Source: Isochrysis galbana
Lineage: Eukaryota; Haptophyta; Isochrysidales; Isochrysidaceae
Assembly: GCA_018136815.1 (NCBI GenBank)
Contig: CM030945.1
Span: forward strand, 2,238,091-2,302,090
Direction: 5' to 3'
DNA length: 64,000 bases
Position numbers and translations under genes: made by a program. The notes under the pieces are model-generated. The model worked only from the letters and a program-made list of their open reading frames with translations. It did not search any database and was not told the origin of the DNA. Position 1 is the first letter of the stretch; every line of letters begins with the position of its first letter. Of this stretch, positions 50,650 through 61,640 are shown piece after piece.

Positions 50650-50799
50650 AGGAGACTGACAGAGATGCTCAGAGGGGAGAGAGAGGAGAGAGGAGAGAGG
50701 AGAGAGGAGAGAGGAGAGAGGAGAGAGGAGAGAGGAGGGGAGAGGAGAGAGGAGAGAGGAGAGAGGAGAGAGGAGAGAGGGAGAGAGGAGAGAGGAGAG
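50650..50799. repeat. (GAGAGGA)n tract ending in the gap
   Basis: Purine microsatellite built of GAGAGGA and GAGAG units, running into the N gap. The simple repeat is the likely cause of the assembly break. Confidence 0.9.
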
Positions 50800-50899
50800 N
50801 NNNNNNNNNNNNNNNNNNNNNNNNNNNNNNNNNNNNNNNNNNNNNNNNNNNNNNNNNNNNNNNNNNNNNNNNNNNNNNNNNNNNNNNNNNNNNNNNNNN
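50800..50899. other. Scaffold gap, 100 N
   Basis: Placeholder gap of 100 N next to a purine microsatellite. Confidence 0.99.
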
Positions 50900-51165
50900 C
50901 CCTAGATAAGAAATACGTATTTCCCGTATTTGGCCAGAGGCCAAATACATATGTATTTGGCTGTATTTGAAGCGCGTCCTGGGTTGTAGGCCTCGAATGT
51001 ATTTGGCTGTATGTGCAGGCCCTAGCACCATATTTCCCATCCGGGCACACACCACACACACACACCCCATCGCGGGGTAGGGGCTCCGTTGCCGTCGAAG
51101 GGCTACGGTCCCGCAGCATTAAGGTTATTCTAAAAAAATCTGAAGATTCTGGGCTACACACCTAC
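50900..51165. repeat. GTATTTGGC repeats and dispersed repeat X, copy 3 (reverse)
   Basis: 50915-51020 has four GTATTTGG-type units, two of them arranged as a palindrome (GTATTTGGCC, AGA, GGCCAAATAC). 51055-51125 is the reverse complement of part of repeat X (GCGGGGTAGGGGCTCCGTTGCC, then a CGGTCCCGCAGCATTAAG-like end). 51139-51168 (TCTGAAGATTCTGGGCTACAC) matches the end of the element at 25564. Confidence 0.6.
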
Positions 51166-51173
51166 TAGTCTCA

Positions 51174-51745
51174 ACTAAGTTTATACTTAGACGCGATGGA
51201 GCGCGCCGCCGCGACTCCCCTCTCCTTCAGGCCCCCCGCCCCCGCCGAGGGCGCCCCCCCAGTGCCCATGTGCCCATGGAGCAGCCGCTGTCGAAGCAGC
51301 CGCGTCCGCCCACTGAGGCCGAGCAGGTGCGTGCGACTCCGGTCGCGCCACACGGCCCATGGCCCCGGCCACACCACCCATGGCAGCCTAGGCAGCCATG
51401 CTGGCCTCCCCATAGGCCATAGGGGGGCAGCAGGCTGTTGGCAGCACCCCACCCATCAATGCCAGGCTCAAACAGCCACCCTTCCATTGGGCATGCCTTA
51501 TGGCAGAGGCCCCTCTCGCCCTGGCAAGGGCCGCGCTGAGCAGCGCGGCCCGAGGCCGGGTGGCCCCTATGGGCACAACATCCACCCCATTGCAACGTAC
51601 AACATACTCTCTAGAGACACCCCTTCACACACACCACACCACACGTACAAAGCACACGCACACGACCCCTTACTTAGGGGAACGCAACAATTCAAGGCCA
51701 AATACGGCGACCAAGTCGCGTTCCGTCAAAGAGGGCCAGGTGATT
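51174..51745 (+). mobile_element. LINE ORF1 copy with 5' hairpin, decayed
   Basis: The hairpin CTAAGT, TTAT, ACTTAG (51175-51190) is followed by ATGGAGCGCGCC at 51196. The MERA start is open for some distance but changes frame relative to other copies (MEQPLSKQPRPP at 51279). Around 51690 the frame QQFKAKYGDQVAFRQRGPG matches the ORF1 segment of the mosaic insertion at 41390. The copy is frameshifted and ends in a T run near 51755. Confidence 0.6.
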
Positions 51746-51979
51746 TTTTTTTTCACTCAGAGGTGCATGTTTTCTTTTTCAACCAGTCTCCATGGTATTA
51801 TTATCACAAAGATGAGTACAAAGCTAATCAAGGACGTGAGCATAGCACTTCCCCCCCCCCTTTCCCAAAACACACGGTAACCCAGCTACTGAGTTTTCAT
51901 CTTTTCGTCTTTTTCTCACCACCTCCTCTTCGATCCTTTGTCGATGTCGTTCTTTCTGGCAGGCGACGATGTCGCTTGG

Positions 51980-52288
51980 CTAATCTTGGGTGGCGAGGTC
52001 CGTGACGCGTGCGAGGACGGCCTTCTTGTTCTCCATGTAGAGTTTGCCAGCTACTTGGTGCACTCGCACCATGGGATTCGTCTCAGCGTACGCGACCGCC
52101 GTGATGTATTCCATGCAGAGGTACGCGACGGCGGCCTCGTCTCCAATGTACTTGGTCTTGGGGATCCTGTCGTACTCGTCGGAGTAGTCGCCGACGAGCA
52201 TGAGCTTTGCCTTGCACCAACGGCCCATGTATGGCTTGATCAGTGCCCACATCGACGGGTAGCGTACACGTGCTGCGTAACGAAACAT
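51980..52288 (-). CDS. Hypothetical protein fragment, 102 aa
   Basis: Clean frame with ordinary amino-acid composition (KLMLVGDYSDEYDRIPKTKY, AYLCMEYITAVAYAET) ending DLATQD. No family recognised. It is surrounded by LINE pieces and may be a fragment of a captured or viral-like gene; low support. Confidence 0.3.
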   Translation of the reverse strand: MFRYAARVRYPSMWALIKPYMGRWCKAKLMLVGDYSDEYDRIPKTKYIGDEAAVAYLCMEYITAVAYAETNPMVRVHQVAGKLYMENKKAVLARVTDLATQD

Positions 52289-52560
52289 CTCTTATATTGC
52301 ACGTTTACGTAATTGTGCGCCTAAGGCGGCACGCAGAGGGAAAAAGTCGGCATGCGCACGCACGGCGTCTCCGCGGGGGGACCGATGCACACCGCGCCGT
52401 GCCCAATGCGCACGGCGTGCACAATGTGATTGGTGCTCCGTGGATACTATTCATTAAACTGCATGTTTATGTAGTTGTCGGCCTTAGAGGAAAAGCGTTT
52501 GCATGCGCACGCACGGCGTCCCCGCGGGGAACATGCACCGCGGGAAAAAGCAGAGAAAAA
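52289..52560. repeat. Imperfect direct duplication
   Basis: TGCACGTTTACGTAATTGT, GCATGCGCACGCACGGCGTC and CCGCGGGG at about 52297-52380 recur as TGCATGTTTATGTAGTTGT, GCATGCGCACGCACGGCGTC and CCGCGGGG at 52460-52540. Non-coding tandem repeat of unknown origin. Confidence 0.6.
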
Positions 52561-52608
52561 AGTTGTTATCCCCACGCACTGCTAGCCCTTATTTAATTTT
52601 AAAATAAC

Positions 52609-54894
52609 TGTGGACATTTGATCGCTCAATTCGACTGATGCCCCACAATTGACGGAACGACACCTCCTTACTGACATCTGACATCCGCGTCCTAGCCCGT
52701 AGTTTACTTGTGCCCGTTATTCCATCGGTGAGTTTGCTCGTGGGGATTGTCGAGAGGACCGCTGCCCTTCCTAAGTTTGTCCGGCAAAACCACGCGTCGA
52801 GCACTTGCTTCCACTGTGCTTGGCGCGCGTCTAGATAGTTTAGGATCCATTTTGCTTGTAGTGCTTTGACGTGGTTACCCCAGTCTAGCAGTCCCAGCCC
52901 GAGGTGAGGCCCTTTTTCCGAAGAGTTTTTAGTGGGAATCTCGGGATACTTTATCCATTGTAGCCTTCGTCCGGTGCGCGCGTTAGTCCACATAATTCTG
53001 TCCACGGATCTTTTGATTGCCGTATGGAATGATTTCGGGCTGCAAGTGTCTGCAACCAGTATCTAGGGATAGAATATATAAGGAAGTTCGCTACCTTCGT
53101 TTTCCCGTGTATAGATAGGTTGTTGGTTAGCGGTGCGTATATAGTGGTTTTCTTCTCTATCTTGTCGGCTAATTTGCGCCAGAATTCCTTGATGGCCTGG
53201 GGCCCCCCTAACGGGACTCCCAGTATGGTCGCGTATTCGCTTCGTTTCAGCCACTTATATCTTTGGAATCTCGCGGGTGGGCGCTTCCTCTTCAGGGAGC
53301 CCATCCTCAGTCCTTCGAACTTTTGATCGTTGGGTTTGCCGCACGAGGCCGCCGCGTATCTTTCTACCCAGCTGAGAGATCGCGCCAGGCTGCTGTAGTC
53401 TGCCGCTAAGAGTTGCGTATCGTCCGCAAATTGACTTATCTTAAGTTCGGCACCGTTAACTACGATGCCTTCTATGTCTTCGTCTTCGTTTATCGCTCTG
53501 GTGAGGGCTTCTGCCGTTAAGAGGAAGGCCAGCGGCGAAAGCGGGCATCCTTGGGGGACGCCGCTCGCTATGTTGAAGGGGAAGCTCCTTCCCCCGTTCG
53601 CCTTTATGTAGCGGATTGGTTTAGCCTCGGAGTTCGTAAGAGCCTTCGCATACCTCTTGAAGTTTTCCCCGAATTTTAGTTTGTCGAGGACCAAATGGTA
53701 AAATTCCCAGTTGACCCTGTCGAAGGCCTTTTCCCAGTCGAGCGCCAGGAGGAGTCCTGGCTCCCCCGTTTCGTCTAGGTATGCATTCGTCAGTTGTAAC
53801 AGATGAGTGGCTTCTCCGATCAACCGTTTCGGGACGAAGCCTAACTGGTCTTTCGAGATTATGTTACCGATTACTTTTTTTAATCTATTCGTAAGTACCT
53901 TGGCCAATATTTTGTAGTCGCTTTGCAGGAGCGTGATGGGTCTATAGTTCCTAGGATCTCTCGTGTCTCCTTTTTTATACAGAAGTATTATGTCGCCTTC
54001 TCTCATGGATACGTTAAGTTGCCCCTGCTCTAGAGCTAGATTTAGCATTCTAAGGAAGTCATGTTTCACTAGGTCTATGAAGCTTTTGTAGAACTCCGCC
54101 GGTAGCGCGTCTGGCCCCGCGCTTTTGCCACTCCCTATTTGGGTAATGGCGTCTGTGAGCTCCTCCATCGTTATTTTCCCTTCTATTGTATCGCTGTCGT
54201 GTTTATTCATCGGGCGTGTTTCCAGCGTCTCTTCGAGTTCGTGGTCTCTGGTGCTGCGGCGTTCCTGGTATAGCCATACGTAATACTTGCGGAGTTCGCT
54301 TCGTATTTCCGCATCGTCTGCGGTCGTGTTTCTCATGTCGTCCCCCGGGGCGTTCCAGTCCCTAGTGATGAAGAGTTCTGGGATCGCGCTGTTAGAGGCG
54401 CGCGTTTGAAATCTCTGAAAGAATTCTTTCGTCATCCTCTCCTCACATTTGAGGGAGTCGAAGCTTTCTTTGATCGTCGGTCTGGACTTCTTGCGAATCG
54501 CATCTACCTTTTCATTGAGTTCGCGCATTCTATCCACTTTCCTCGCGTTTGGCTCGCCATCGTTGAGCTCTATCCCAATCAATGCAAGCTCTTCGACGGC
54601 CTTTGCTATTTCCTGTTGCTCTTTGTTTTGTCTTGTTGCCCATAGAAGGTAAATTGCCGCCGCCTTTTTCGCGTTGCTCCACGCGTCGTCGATGTCTTCG
54701 TCCGGTGTCTCAGGTTTTATGTGGACGAAAATCACCCTAATAAGCGGGCTCGTCAAAGCGGTTGAGGCGCAAGGTCTCACCTCCGTTCTTTTGGCTACTA
54801 GTAGACTCAACATGTAATCTAGCCAAGCATCGGCTGAACGCTTCAGGCGTGATGGTTGCGATCGATTTCTGTGGGCAATCGTGTCATGAATCAC
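52609..54894 (-). mobile_element. LINE copy J reverse transcriptase, frameshifted, 5'- and 3'-truncated
   Basis: The longest RT in the window. It has a connector (DDAWSNAKKAAAIYLLWATR), KSAGPDALPAEFYKSF, NYRPITLLQSDYKILAKVL, DQLGFVPKR, LLALDWEKAFDRVNWEFYH, GVPQGCPLSPLAFLLTAEAL, the catalytic LKISQFADDTQLLA, YATILGVPLGG and LSIHGKTKVANFLIYSIPRYW. A one-base shift near 53050 moves the reading into the frame of RIMWTNARTGRRLQW and GPHLGLGLLDWG, which ends at 52589-52591. The endonuclease and the C-terminal zinc-knuckle domain with its 3' UTR are missing. The frame is open upstream of 54894. Confidence 0.85.
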
Positions 54895-55899
54895 GATTGG
54901 ACACCGGCTGCTTTGCGCTCATCACGAGCCAACTTTTAGAATTTTTGGACACACAGATGGCCTCCAAGGCTTGTCCAAGGCCATTCACGTTCGGAGACAC
55001 ACAAGTCGTGCCCGCCAAGCACGGGCCAGTCAATAGTTCGCCTTTTCTATAGCACAGCATCCCAACATGGAGCACAAAAAGTAGTTTTGTTTTCGCGTTG
55101 ACGTGCAAAATTGACGACGGACAGCCTCGTGTTTTCGAGCGTCTCACGTTCGATTTCGAGAGACAACCCCTCCTTTTCGCTCGATGGTTCGACAGTCTCA
55201 TATGGTAAGAATGGTTGGCTACCGAAACATTGGCATTTTGACATGCTGGATGCTGGTGGTCATGTACTGTGCTCATATGTGTCTTGGACTGGTGAAATGA
55301 AGACTAAAATTAGAATTACTATGGTTATAATTTGGTAAAACTATAATCAATTTGATCTTTTTCTCCTGCGGCGGCGCGTGATGGCGGCCGCAGCGATGGT
55401 CGCTGGCCTCGCAAGTGGCCTCGCACGCGGCCTGTGGCCGCTCTGGCGAGGGTCTGCGGGTCTGCGCGGCCACAGGAGGCCAGCAAGCACCCCCTCCCAC
55501 CATACTGAGGCGGTGCCGCGCGTGATGGGCCAGCCCATCATGCGCAGCACCGTCATTTTGACGGCTCGCGGCCAGCCGCGCACTGCACGCGCGCGAGAGG
55601 CTGGCAGCAGATGCCAGCAGGGGCGAGGTGGAGGGCGCAGGCGACGCCGTGACGCCGTGCGATCGCGCAGGGCTCTGTACTGCCTGTCCGGGGGTAACTG
55701 TGCCCGGGGAACGCAGGCGCGCGTCGCACAGCGCGACCTGTGGTGCACTTTTGTGGTCGACGTCAATTTCGCACGAGCGCGAAAACGTTTTTGGGTTTGT
55801 GTGTTGAATGGCGTCGAAAATGTACATATTTCTTATAAGATTCTGCCTAGTATACCCATTTCCAGTGTAATACCCTAAAAATCGCGTGATAAAACCTCA
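54895..55899. other. Intergenic, no gene
   Basis: No recognised coding sequence. One inverted repeat (CCTGTGGCCGC paired with GCGGCCACAGG) lies at about 55431-55475. Confidence 0.5.
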
Positions 55900-56337
55900 A
55901 TCTTGACTTGGTGAATTTTCACCCTTAGAAGTTAAAGGCGCGTTTGACCGCCCTACTCGTCTCCGCTTTCCTCATACGCGGCACTCCCCGACCCTGGCTG
56001 TGCGGCGATCACTGGGGAAGATAGTCCCCAGGTCTGCGCCACGGCACTCTCCATCTCTCCCCCCTCCTCATCACCATGCTCCTCCTTCTCAGGCTCCTCC
56101 CTCCAGACACCCTCTGCGCTCATTGCCACGGTCCCACGAACTGTAGGAGAAAGTTTATACCGGGGGTGGGCCCTCTCATCCGCGGACCACCTTAATAACT
56201 ACAGTAGAGATCACCCACCATGAGAACTCGTGCATGTAGTGCGTAAGGAGAGGAGGGGTGCTGCGCGCGCTTGCTGCTACGAGAGTGCCTTAGTGTTTGC
56301 AGACCTCACCCTCGTGTGTAGGTCGGCGCCGCTCGCC
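55900..56337. other. Intergenic / PEX22 upstream region
   Basis: Carries the short repeat CACCCTTAGAAGTTAAA and GTTTGACCGCCCTA (55919-55957), shared with 35806-35846. The rest is presumed promoter and leader of PEX22; no recognisable element. Confidence 0.45.
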
Positions 56338-57156
56338 ATGCTGCGCCTCCTCGCGTGGGCCTCGACCAATCGTGCGCTGATCGTCGCAATCCTCCTCGTC
56401 GTCCTGTGCTGGTGGCTACTCAGGCCCAAGCCACTGACTGCCCCAGCTGAACAAGCTACTGGGGCACCGTCTGGTAGGGCCTCCACACACCCAGCCACCT
56501 TTGTGCCGAAGAAGCGGGCCGTCAGCGTCTCGACACCCGGCGTGTTGCTCCACTTCCGCGCTGGAGTGCCAGAGGTAGACGACTCGGCTCTTACCGCTTT
56601 ACTTTCACTCTGTGCCGTCACCGACATCTACCTTGTCACCCAGCTGGAGACTGATAGTGATGTACAGGTGTGCATGTCACCAGCAACGCACCAATTGAAC
56701 TTGGGCGAAATATCCACCTGTCGACTCGTTGTAAGTGTCGTACTTGAGTTCTTCTTTGACCCCACCTGTCTCGTCATCATGTGCCGTTTTGATAGGAGGA
56801 GGCCGTAATGGCCGCGCTTGAGGCTGCAGGAGTCTTTGGAGAAGGTGCATGCGATCGCCGAAAGGTATGCCAACCACATAAGTGCATGGTGTGTCCTCGC
56901 CACATTCATTTGAGTTCGCATGCTCGTTCGTCAGGTGATTTGCTGCGCGACCGAGGATGGGCGGGCTGCCATAATCCGCCAGCTCTCGCCACGAGCACAC
57001 ATTGAGACCAGCCACAAAGTTGCACAGTATTTGGCTCCCCACATTCCTTCAGTAGTGCTCATTGGTGAGCCATTGCCCGATGGGTCGTCCACAGGGAGCA
57101 TTGGCAGCAGCAGCAGCCTTGCGGACTATGCTTACGCCGAACTAGGACGGCAGTGA
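56338..57156 (+). CDS. PEX22: PEX22-like peroxisomal membrane protein
   Basis: 206 residues from three exons: 56338-56667, 56796-56864 and 56935-57156 (introns of 128 and 70 nt; donors GTGTGC and GTATGC). An N-terminal hydrophobic anchor (LIVAILLVVLCWWLL, residues about 14-28) is followed by a Pro/Ser linker and a globular domain matching plant PEX22: LTALLSLCAVTDIYLVTQ, AALEAAGVFGEG, VICCATEDGRAAIIRQLSP and RAHIETSHKVAQYLAPHI. PEX22 anchors the ubiquitin-conjugating enzyme PEX4 at the peroxisome, where the pair recycles the import receptor PEX5. Length and layout (short anchor, then a Rossmann-like domain) fit the family. The first intron could also use the AG three bases downstream, adding or dropping one Glu. 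Confidence 0.85.
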
Positions 57157-57642
57157 TTGGTCTCATCGTTGCCAAGTCTACCATGTGATGTCCATGACTC
57201 TTTGTCGCTTGTTGCGGGTCATTTGGGGTCTTTAGTAGAGGCGATGGAAGCTCGTCTAAATTAAACCTTAATTTACTAATGTTATATCCTAGCCAACACC
57301 ACTAGCTAATTGGACACAACTTGTTTTTTGTCTGTTTTTCTATGAAGGCCAAAAACAGACTATTTTTACTGTGTTTGCACGCCCGCCCTCTGTTTTTCCC
57401 ATCTAGGTCCGCGACGTGCAGAAGCGGGGCAGTATCCTCGGGGCCGCAGAACCCGCGCTGGGGAGCCCATCAAGCTCCCCTGTGATGGTGCATGGTGCCA
57501 AGCGGGTCGTCGAAGGCAGGCAACCCATACATGGCCACTGCCTCACTTGGGGAGGGAGAGCTCCTTGCTGCCGACGCGCGCGCACCCGCTCACCTGCTGC
57601 CTGCTGATTTCCCACCTCTCCTGTAATTTCTAAGGAACCACC
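57157..57642. other. Intergenic, with shared motif block
   Basis: Contains the AAGGCCAAAAACAGA / ACTGTGTTTG / CATCTAGG block (57325-57410) that also occurs upstream of the AAA gene at 19540. No gene supported. Confidence 0.5.
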
Positions 57643-57728
57643 TTAAGGTGGTAGGTGCAGGTTTTTTTCGGCTCCCCCCCCCCCCCCACCCGCCCCCTCC
57701 TTTCCCTTTCCCTTCGCTCGCGCAAGCA

Positions 57729-60584
57729 ATGCGGCGACTTCGCGCGGAGGCCTTCAGCGACTCGGCCTCAGAGGCTGGGGAGGAGGAAGTGATGGTGATG
57801 GAAGGGCCGGATGGAGACTCGGACCATGAGCTTCCCATGGCTGAGGAAGCCCCACCTCCACCTCGACCTCGCGGCCGGCCAAAGAAAGCAGCGAGGCCAG
57901 CTGCAGCCGAGGCGATGCGGAATGGCGCAGGCGCGCCACAAGCAAAGCGCGGTCGTCCACGCGGCAAGGGAAGGGCATCGCCAGCCGCATCTCCTCCATC
58001 GGGCCCACGCAAGCGCCGGCGCAGTGACATCTTCTCGCCTGCTGAGGCAGCAGCTCACGACCGCCAGGAAGCAAAGCAGCTGCGCGAGCTGAAGGCGCGC
58101 ATCGAGGCTGCGACTGCGAGCGCAGCCTTCGACGTGTTCTCCACCGTGGACGTCCGTGAGCTCGCCAACTCCATCGCGATGAAGACGCAGTCAAAGTGCT
58201 GCTCGGCCGAGTTCATCCCGGTGGCTCCTGAGTCGAAGATGGCCATTCACTCGGTGATGCTCCCGTTCATGTGCTCAGTGTGTGGGGACATGATCAACAT
58301 CAAGACGGGCAAGGCATGCCGTATCAATCTCGACGTGGACTCGGGCTCGGAGGGAATGGATGAGGATGGCGATGGGCTGACTAAGAATGATCGGCGGAAG
58401 CAAAAGCGGAGGAAGCAAACCAACTCTCGACCGGAGTACATCGTGATGAAGGTTCTTGGGTGCCTGCTCGCAGGGCAGATGTATTCGGACTACGCAACTG
58501 TGGCGATCGCGCAAGGGGAGCAAGTGATGTCGCATAACACCTTCGACCGATACCTTAGCAAGCTCCTACCGTGGATCGAGAAGCTGCAGAAGGAGATGCT
58601 TGAGTTGGTGCGCTACTTGGTCGTACGATACGGTTCAATCGAACAGCTCGTCCTCACGAACGACATGTTCTGGCTCACACGTGGACGCAACTCGCTCAAT
58701 GGCTCAGGCACAATGTGTGACCTCGACTCCGGGGGCATCCTCGCGTATCGGCACTACTGCATTGGCACGGACATGCTCAGTGGTAAGGGCGGTTTTGAGT
58801 TCACTCCGAAGGCCATGGACGCCATCGGCTGCGGCGAGATGCTGGATGACATAGTCGACTGGTTCGAGAAAGGCGATCTCGACGCCCTCATTGACAAGTA
58901 CAACCTGCGTGTTCGTCCTTCCCTCGACGGTATCGTGCTCGACGGTGACGCCTCAACGAACTTGTTGATCCCGCTAGTGCTTGCCAAGGCGAAGCAAACC
59001 ACCGGCCGCACGAACTACTGTTCCCAACTTCGCGTTTTCGACTGCTCCAACCACTTGGGCAAGAACGCAGGCGCAAAGGCGTTCGAGGTTGGACATCGCC
59101 TTCATAAGACGTGCAGTTGCAAGGACCGTATCACTCAGCTAGGCGAAGTGGACAAGCGGCAGCCCAAAGACCATCGCGGTCTGAATGTGCAGGCTCACCC
59201 TCTTGTCAAATCATGGCAGCGATCTACATCGGCAGCTTTGCGCAGCGCGAAGGACTGGCGCGCGAAAGCGGAGACCGAGGCTCGGACTGCGAGGGAAGCA
59301 GCAGCCGCGGCAGGCACAGAGCAATCTCCGGACATGCAGTCTCCGTTACCATCAATGTCGTCCCTTGCAGTCCAAGGGATCGAAGAAATGGTGAATCACC
59401 TTAGCAATATCCACGAGGGGAAGGGCTTCCTCACCGGCAAGCTACGGACTTGCCGCTTGCATGACCTGACATTGCCAAACGGTGAGCCATACGTGTCCCG
59501 GCAGTGGAATGATTGTGCAGACTTCCGGGCCGAAATGGAGGCGTGGCTCAAGACTAAGTTCTTTAACAATATCGATGGTGTGATTCACCCGGAGCGTGGC
59601 GCAATGTGCCAGAATGCCTCAGAGCGCGTCGGCACCGTTGCACTGCATTACAGAACCAAGGAGAAGCAGCTGAGGCCCACACACTACGTTTGCTCCACTG
59701 GTCTCGCTATGGCACACGTGCAGAACGTTTGCATCCACAAATTTCGCAGGCAGCTCTTGTTGAAAGGTGAGACAGACGACAGGATCGAGGCCTTCGGGAC
59801 GATGGAGTCGCGCCTCTTCGAGCTCGTTGGCCTGCAGAGTAGGCCTGCGCAGCGCGCGCAGTGGATGCAGCGAGTGTCTGTCAGAGCGAAACGCAGCATG
59901 TTCCGGAAAACAGTAGAGTACAAACGGAAGCGTAGCCAACAGCGCAAATCTCTCACTGAGAAACGCCAAAACTATAAGACCGATCATCGCTACAAGTACA
60001 AGGGCGACACCGGTGGCAAGTCCCGTTCGACTTCTGGAGCGCAGGGTAAAGGTGTGGTAGGAGCGTGTACGTGCACCGCCACGTGCCAACGTGGCTGCCC
60101 TTGCCGGGAAGCCGCCACAATGTGCACCAACCTGTGCCATGCAAAGTCGACAAGGTGCCGCAACCTCCTCAACGGGGGAAGTCTAGTAGGGGAGGATGCC
60201 GACATATCAGGTGCCGGGTCGTCCCAAGATCACGCGGCTGCAGCGCACGGCATGGTTTGCAGCGGTGCAACCGGTTGGCATCCACAGCAGCGCGTCCCAC
60301 CGGCTGAGACAGAGGATCTGACCGATCGGACGGTGATGTGCTATTGGGATGGAGCTGGGTGGCTGCAAGGCACCATCCTCGAAGCAAATATGGACGACAC
60401 TGAGCTAGATGGCGAGGACGTCGCAAACTGGCTGGTGTACTATGACGTTGATGACACAACGGCCGCGCATTACCTGTCGCACGATTCGTACTTCACCACA
60501 GCGGCGGACGACGACTCACTGTCATCCGTGGAGCACGGTGCTTGGTACCTGTTGCTTGATGAGTGCGAAGAGTGCGTGTTCTAG
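57729..60584 (+). CDS. Kolobok-like transposase with AT-hooks, CXC cysteine domain and Tudor-like domain
   Basis: 951 residues; the first ATG, at 57729, follows a C-rich leader. Two AT-hook-like motifs (RPRGRPKK and KRGRPRGKG) lie near residues 46-80. The catalytic region has TNDMFWLTRGRNSLNGSG (about 308), GIVLDGDASTNLL (about 405) and FDCSNHLGKNAG (about 437), the spacing and residues expected for the DDE-type Kolobok core; the third acidic residue cannot be assigned with certainty. A CXC/tesmin-type cysteine cluster (CTCTATCQRGCPC, then C, C, CRN) lies at about 779-815 and may bind DNA. The C-terminus has a Tudor/Agenet-like stretch (VMCYWDGAGWLQGTI, NWLVYYDVDDTTAAHYL, about 865-930). A Tudor-like reader on a transposase could bias insertion toward marked chromatin; this is inference. 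Confidence 0.75.
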   Translation: MRRLRAEAFSDSASEAGEEEVMVMEGPDGDSDHELPMAEEAPPPPRPRGRPKKAARPAAAEAMRNGAGAPQAKRGRPRGKGRASPAASPPSGPRKRRRSDIFSPAEAAAHDRQEAKQLRELKARIEAATASAAFDVFSTVDVRELANSIAMKTQSKCCSAEFIPVAPESKMAIHSVMLPFMCSVCGDMINIKTGKACRINLDVDSGSEGMDEDGDGLTKNDRRKQKRRKQTNSRPEYIVMKVLGCLLAGQMYSDYATVAIAQGEQVMSHNTFDRYLSKLLPWIEKLQKEMLELVRYLVVRYGSIEQLVLTNDMFWLTRGRNSLNGSGTMCDLDSGGILAYRHYCIGTDMLSGKGGFEFTPKAMDAIGCGEMLDDIVDWFEKGDLDALIDKYNLRVRPSLDGIVLDGDASTNLLIPLVLAKAKQTTGRTNYCSQLRVFDCSNHLGKNAGAKAFEVGHRLHKTCSCKDRITQLGEVDKRQPKDHRGLNVQAHPLVKSWQRSTSAALRSAKDWRAKAETEARTAREAAAAAGTEQSPDMQSPLPSMSSLAVQGIEEMVNHLSNIHEGKGFLTGKLRTCRLHDLTLPNGEPYVSRQWNDCADFRAEMEAWLKTKFFNNIDGVIHPERGAMCQNASERVGTVALHYRTKEKQLRPTHYVCSTGLAMAHVQNVCIHKFRRQLLLKGETDDRIEAFGTMESRLFELVGLQSRPAQRAQWMQRVSVRAKRSMFRKTVEYKRKRSQQRKSLTEKRQNYKTDHRYKYKGDTGGKSRSTSGAQGKGVVGACTCTATCQRGCPCREAATMCTNLCHAKSTRCRNLLNGGSLVGEDADISGAGSSQDHAAAAHGMVCSGATGWHPQQRVPPAETEDLTDRTVMCYWDGAGWLQGTILEANMDDTELDGEDVANWLVYYDVDDTTAAHYLSHDSYFTTAADDDSLSSVEHGAWYLLLDECEECVF

Positions 60585-60596
60585 TCGCAGGTTGTG

Positions 60597-61138
60597 TTGG
60601 GGCTCCATGCACGGGCGTGGCTTGCTGTGCATAGCCTCCTAGAGTCCGCGCTTGGCGTCGGAGTTGAATATCGCCGGATATCAGCATAAGCATGCGCAAG
60701 GAGTGTCCGTGCCGTACGTGTTGGTGTGAGCGCTGAGGTTGGTTTCAAGAGCTGTGAGTAGGCTCATATGGAAGATCAGAGTAAATGCTCTCTAGCTCAT
60801 ATTTTTTGGTGTATTTTACAGGCCCTCCCGGAGACTTAAAGGCGTCTAAGTCCAAAAAATACCCATTGCTGTCTTTTCTCAAGTTACCGTGGCTCAAAAG
60901 ACGGATTGCAAGTCCCTAAAATTCACCAGAAAATATGAGGTAGAGAGCATTTACTCTGATCTTCCATATGAGCCTACTCACAGCTCTTGAAACCAACCTC
61001 AGCGCTCACACCAACACGTACGGCACGGACACTCCTTGCGCATGCTTATGCTGATATCCGGCGATATTCAACTCCGACGCCAAGCGCGGACTCTAGGAGG
61101 CTATGCACAGCAAGCCACGCCCGTGCATGGAGCCCCAA
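60597..61138. repeat. 542-bp near-perfect palindrome inside the Kolobok element
   Basis: Left arm (about 60597-60820) and right arm (about 60910-61138) are reverse complements for some 225 bases with only a few mismatches, separated by about 90 bases. Both arms carry TTGGGGCTCCATGCACGGG, GCCGGATATCAGCATAAGC and TAGGCTCATATGGAAGATC in opposite orientation. It begins 12 bases after the transposase stop. It could be a nested foldback/MITE or a subterminal structure needed for transposition; transcripts reading through would form a long hairpin RNA. Confidence 0.9.
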
Positions 61139-61640
61139 GGCAATCTGGACGAATCTGCATGCGCCTCGTAGCCGGGGAGCGCCGCTCCTGCCCGCCACCA
61201 CCTCGAATTCTGCCGCCTCGCATGCAGACGTTCAACACCAACGTTGAGAGCCCGCCAGAATGGCCGCCAGAACGCGGCACCTGCGGCCATCATTGCGCGC
61301 CCAGCGGCACGAGAGTTGCCCCACATATCGGTGTTGCCGACCTGCCCCGCTTCTGCGCCCAAGAGGCCGCGCATATGCCCACCAGACCCGCCTTGCGCTC
61401 GCTCCTCGCTGCCACGCTGGCGGCGAGGAGAGGGGTGGGGGAGGAGGCCCACCCTCGGCGATCGCGACAATGGGAGGAACCAGCCATCCGGGCCCGATCA
61501 TGGCCCAGGTGGATGGCTCTCCACAGCCGCGGCCCAGCGGCCCTTCTGCTAAGGGTTGCGGAGCCATAGCCCCAGAGGAGCGGGCCCGTGCCAGCGCGGC
61601 CGCCGCCCATGGGATCGGCCGTAGAAGCCCCGCCGATAGT
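61139..61640. other. Kolobok right subterminal region
   Basis: GC-rich, open in several frames but without recognisable protein. It lies between the palindrome and the right inverted repeat. Confidence 0.5.

Noticed and set aside
49455-51161. Second long frame overlapping the WW gene start and the N gap
   Set aside because: It reads through 100 N and repeats, is out of frame with the coiled-coil protein and has no domain.
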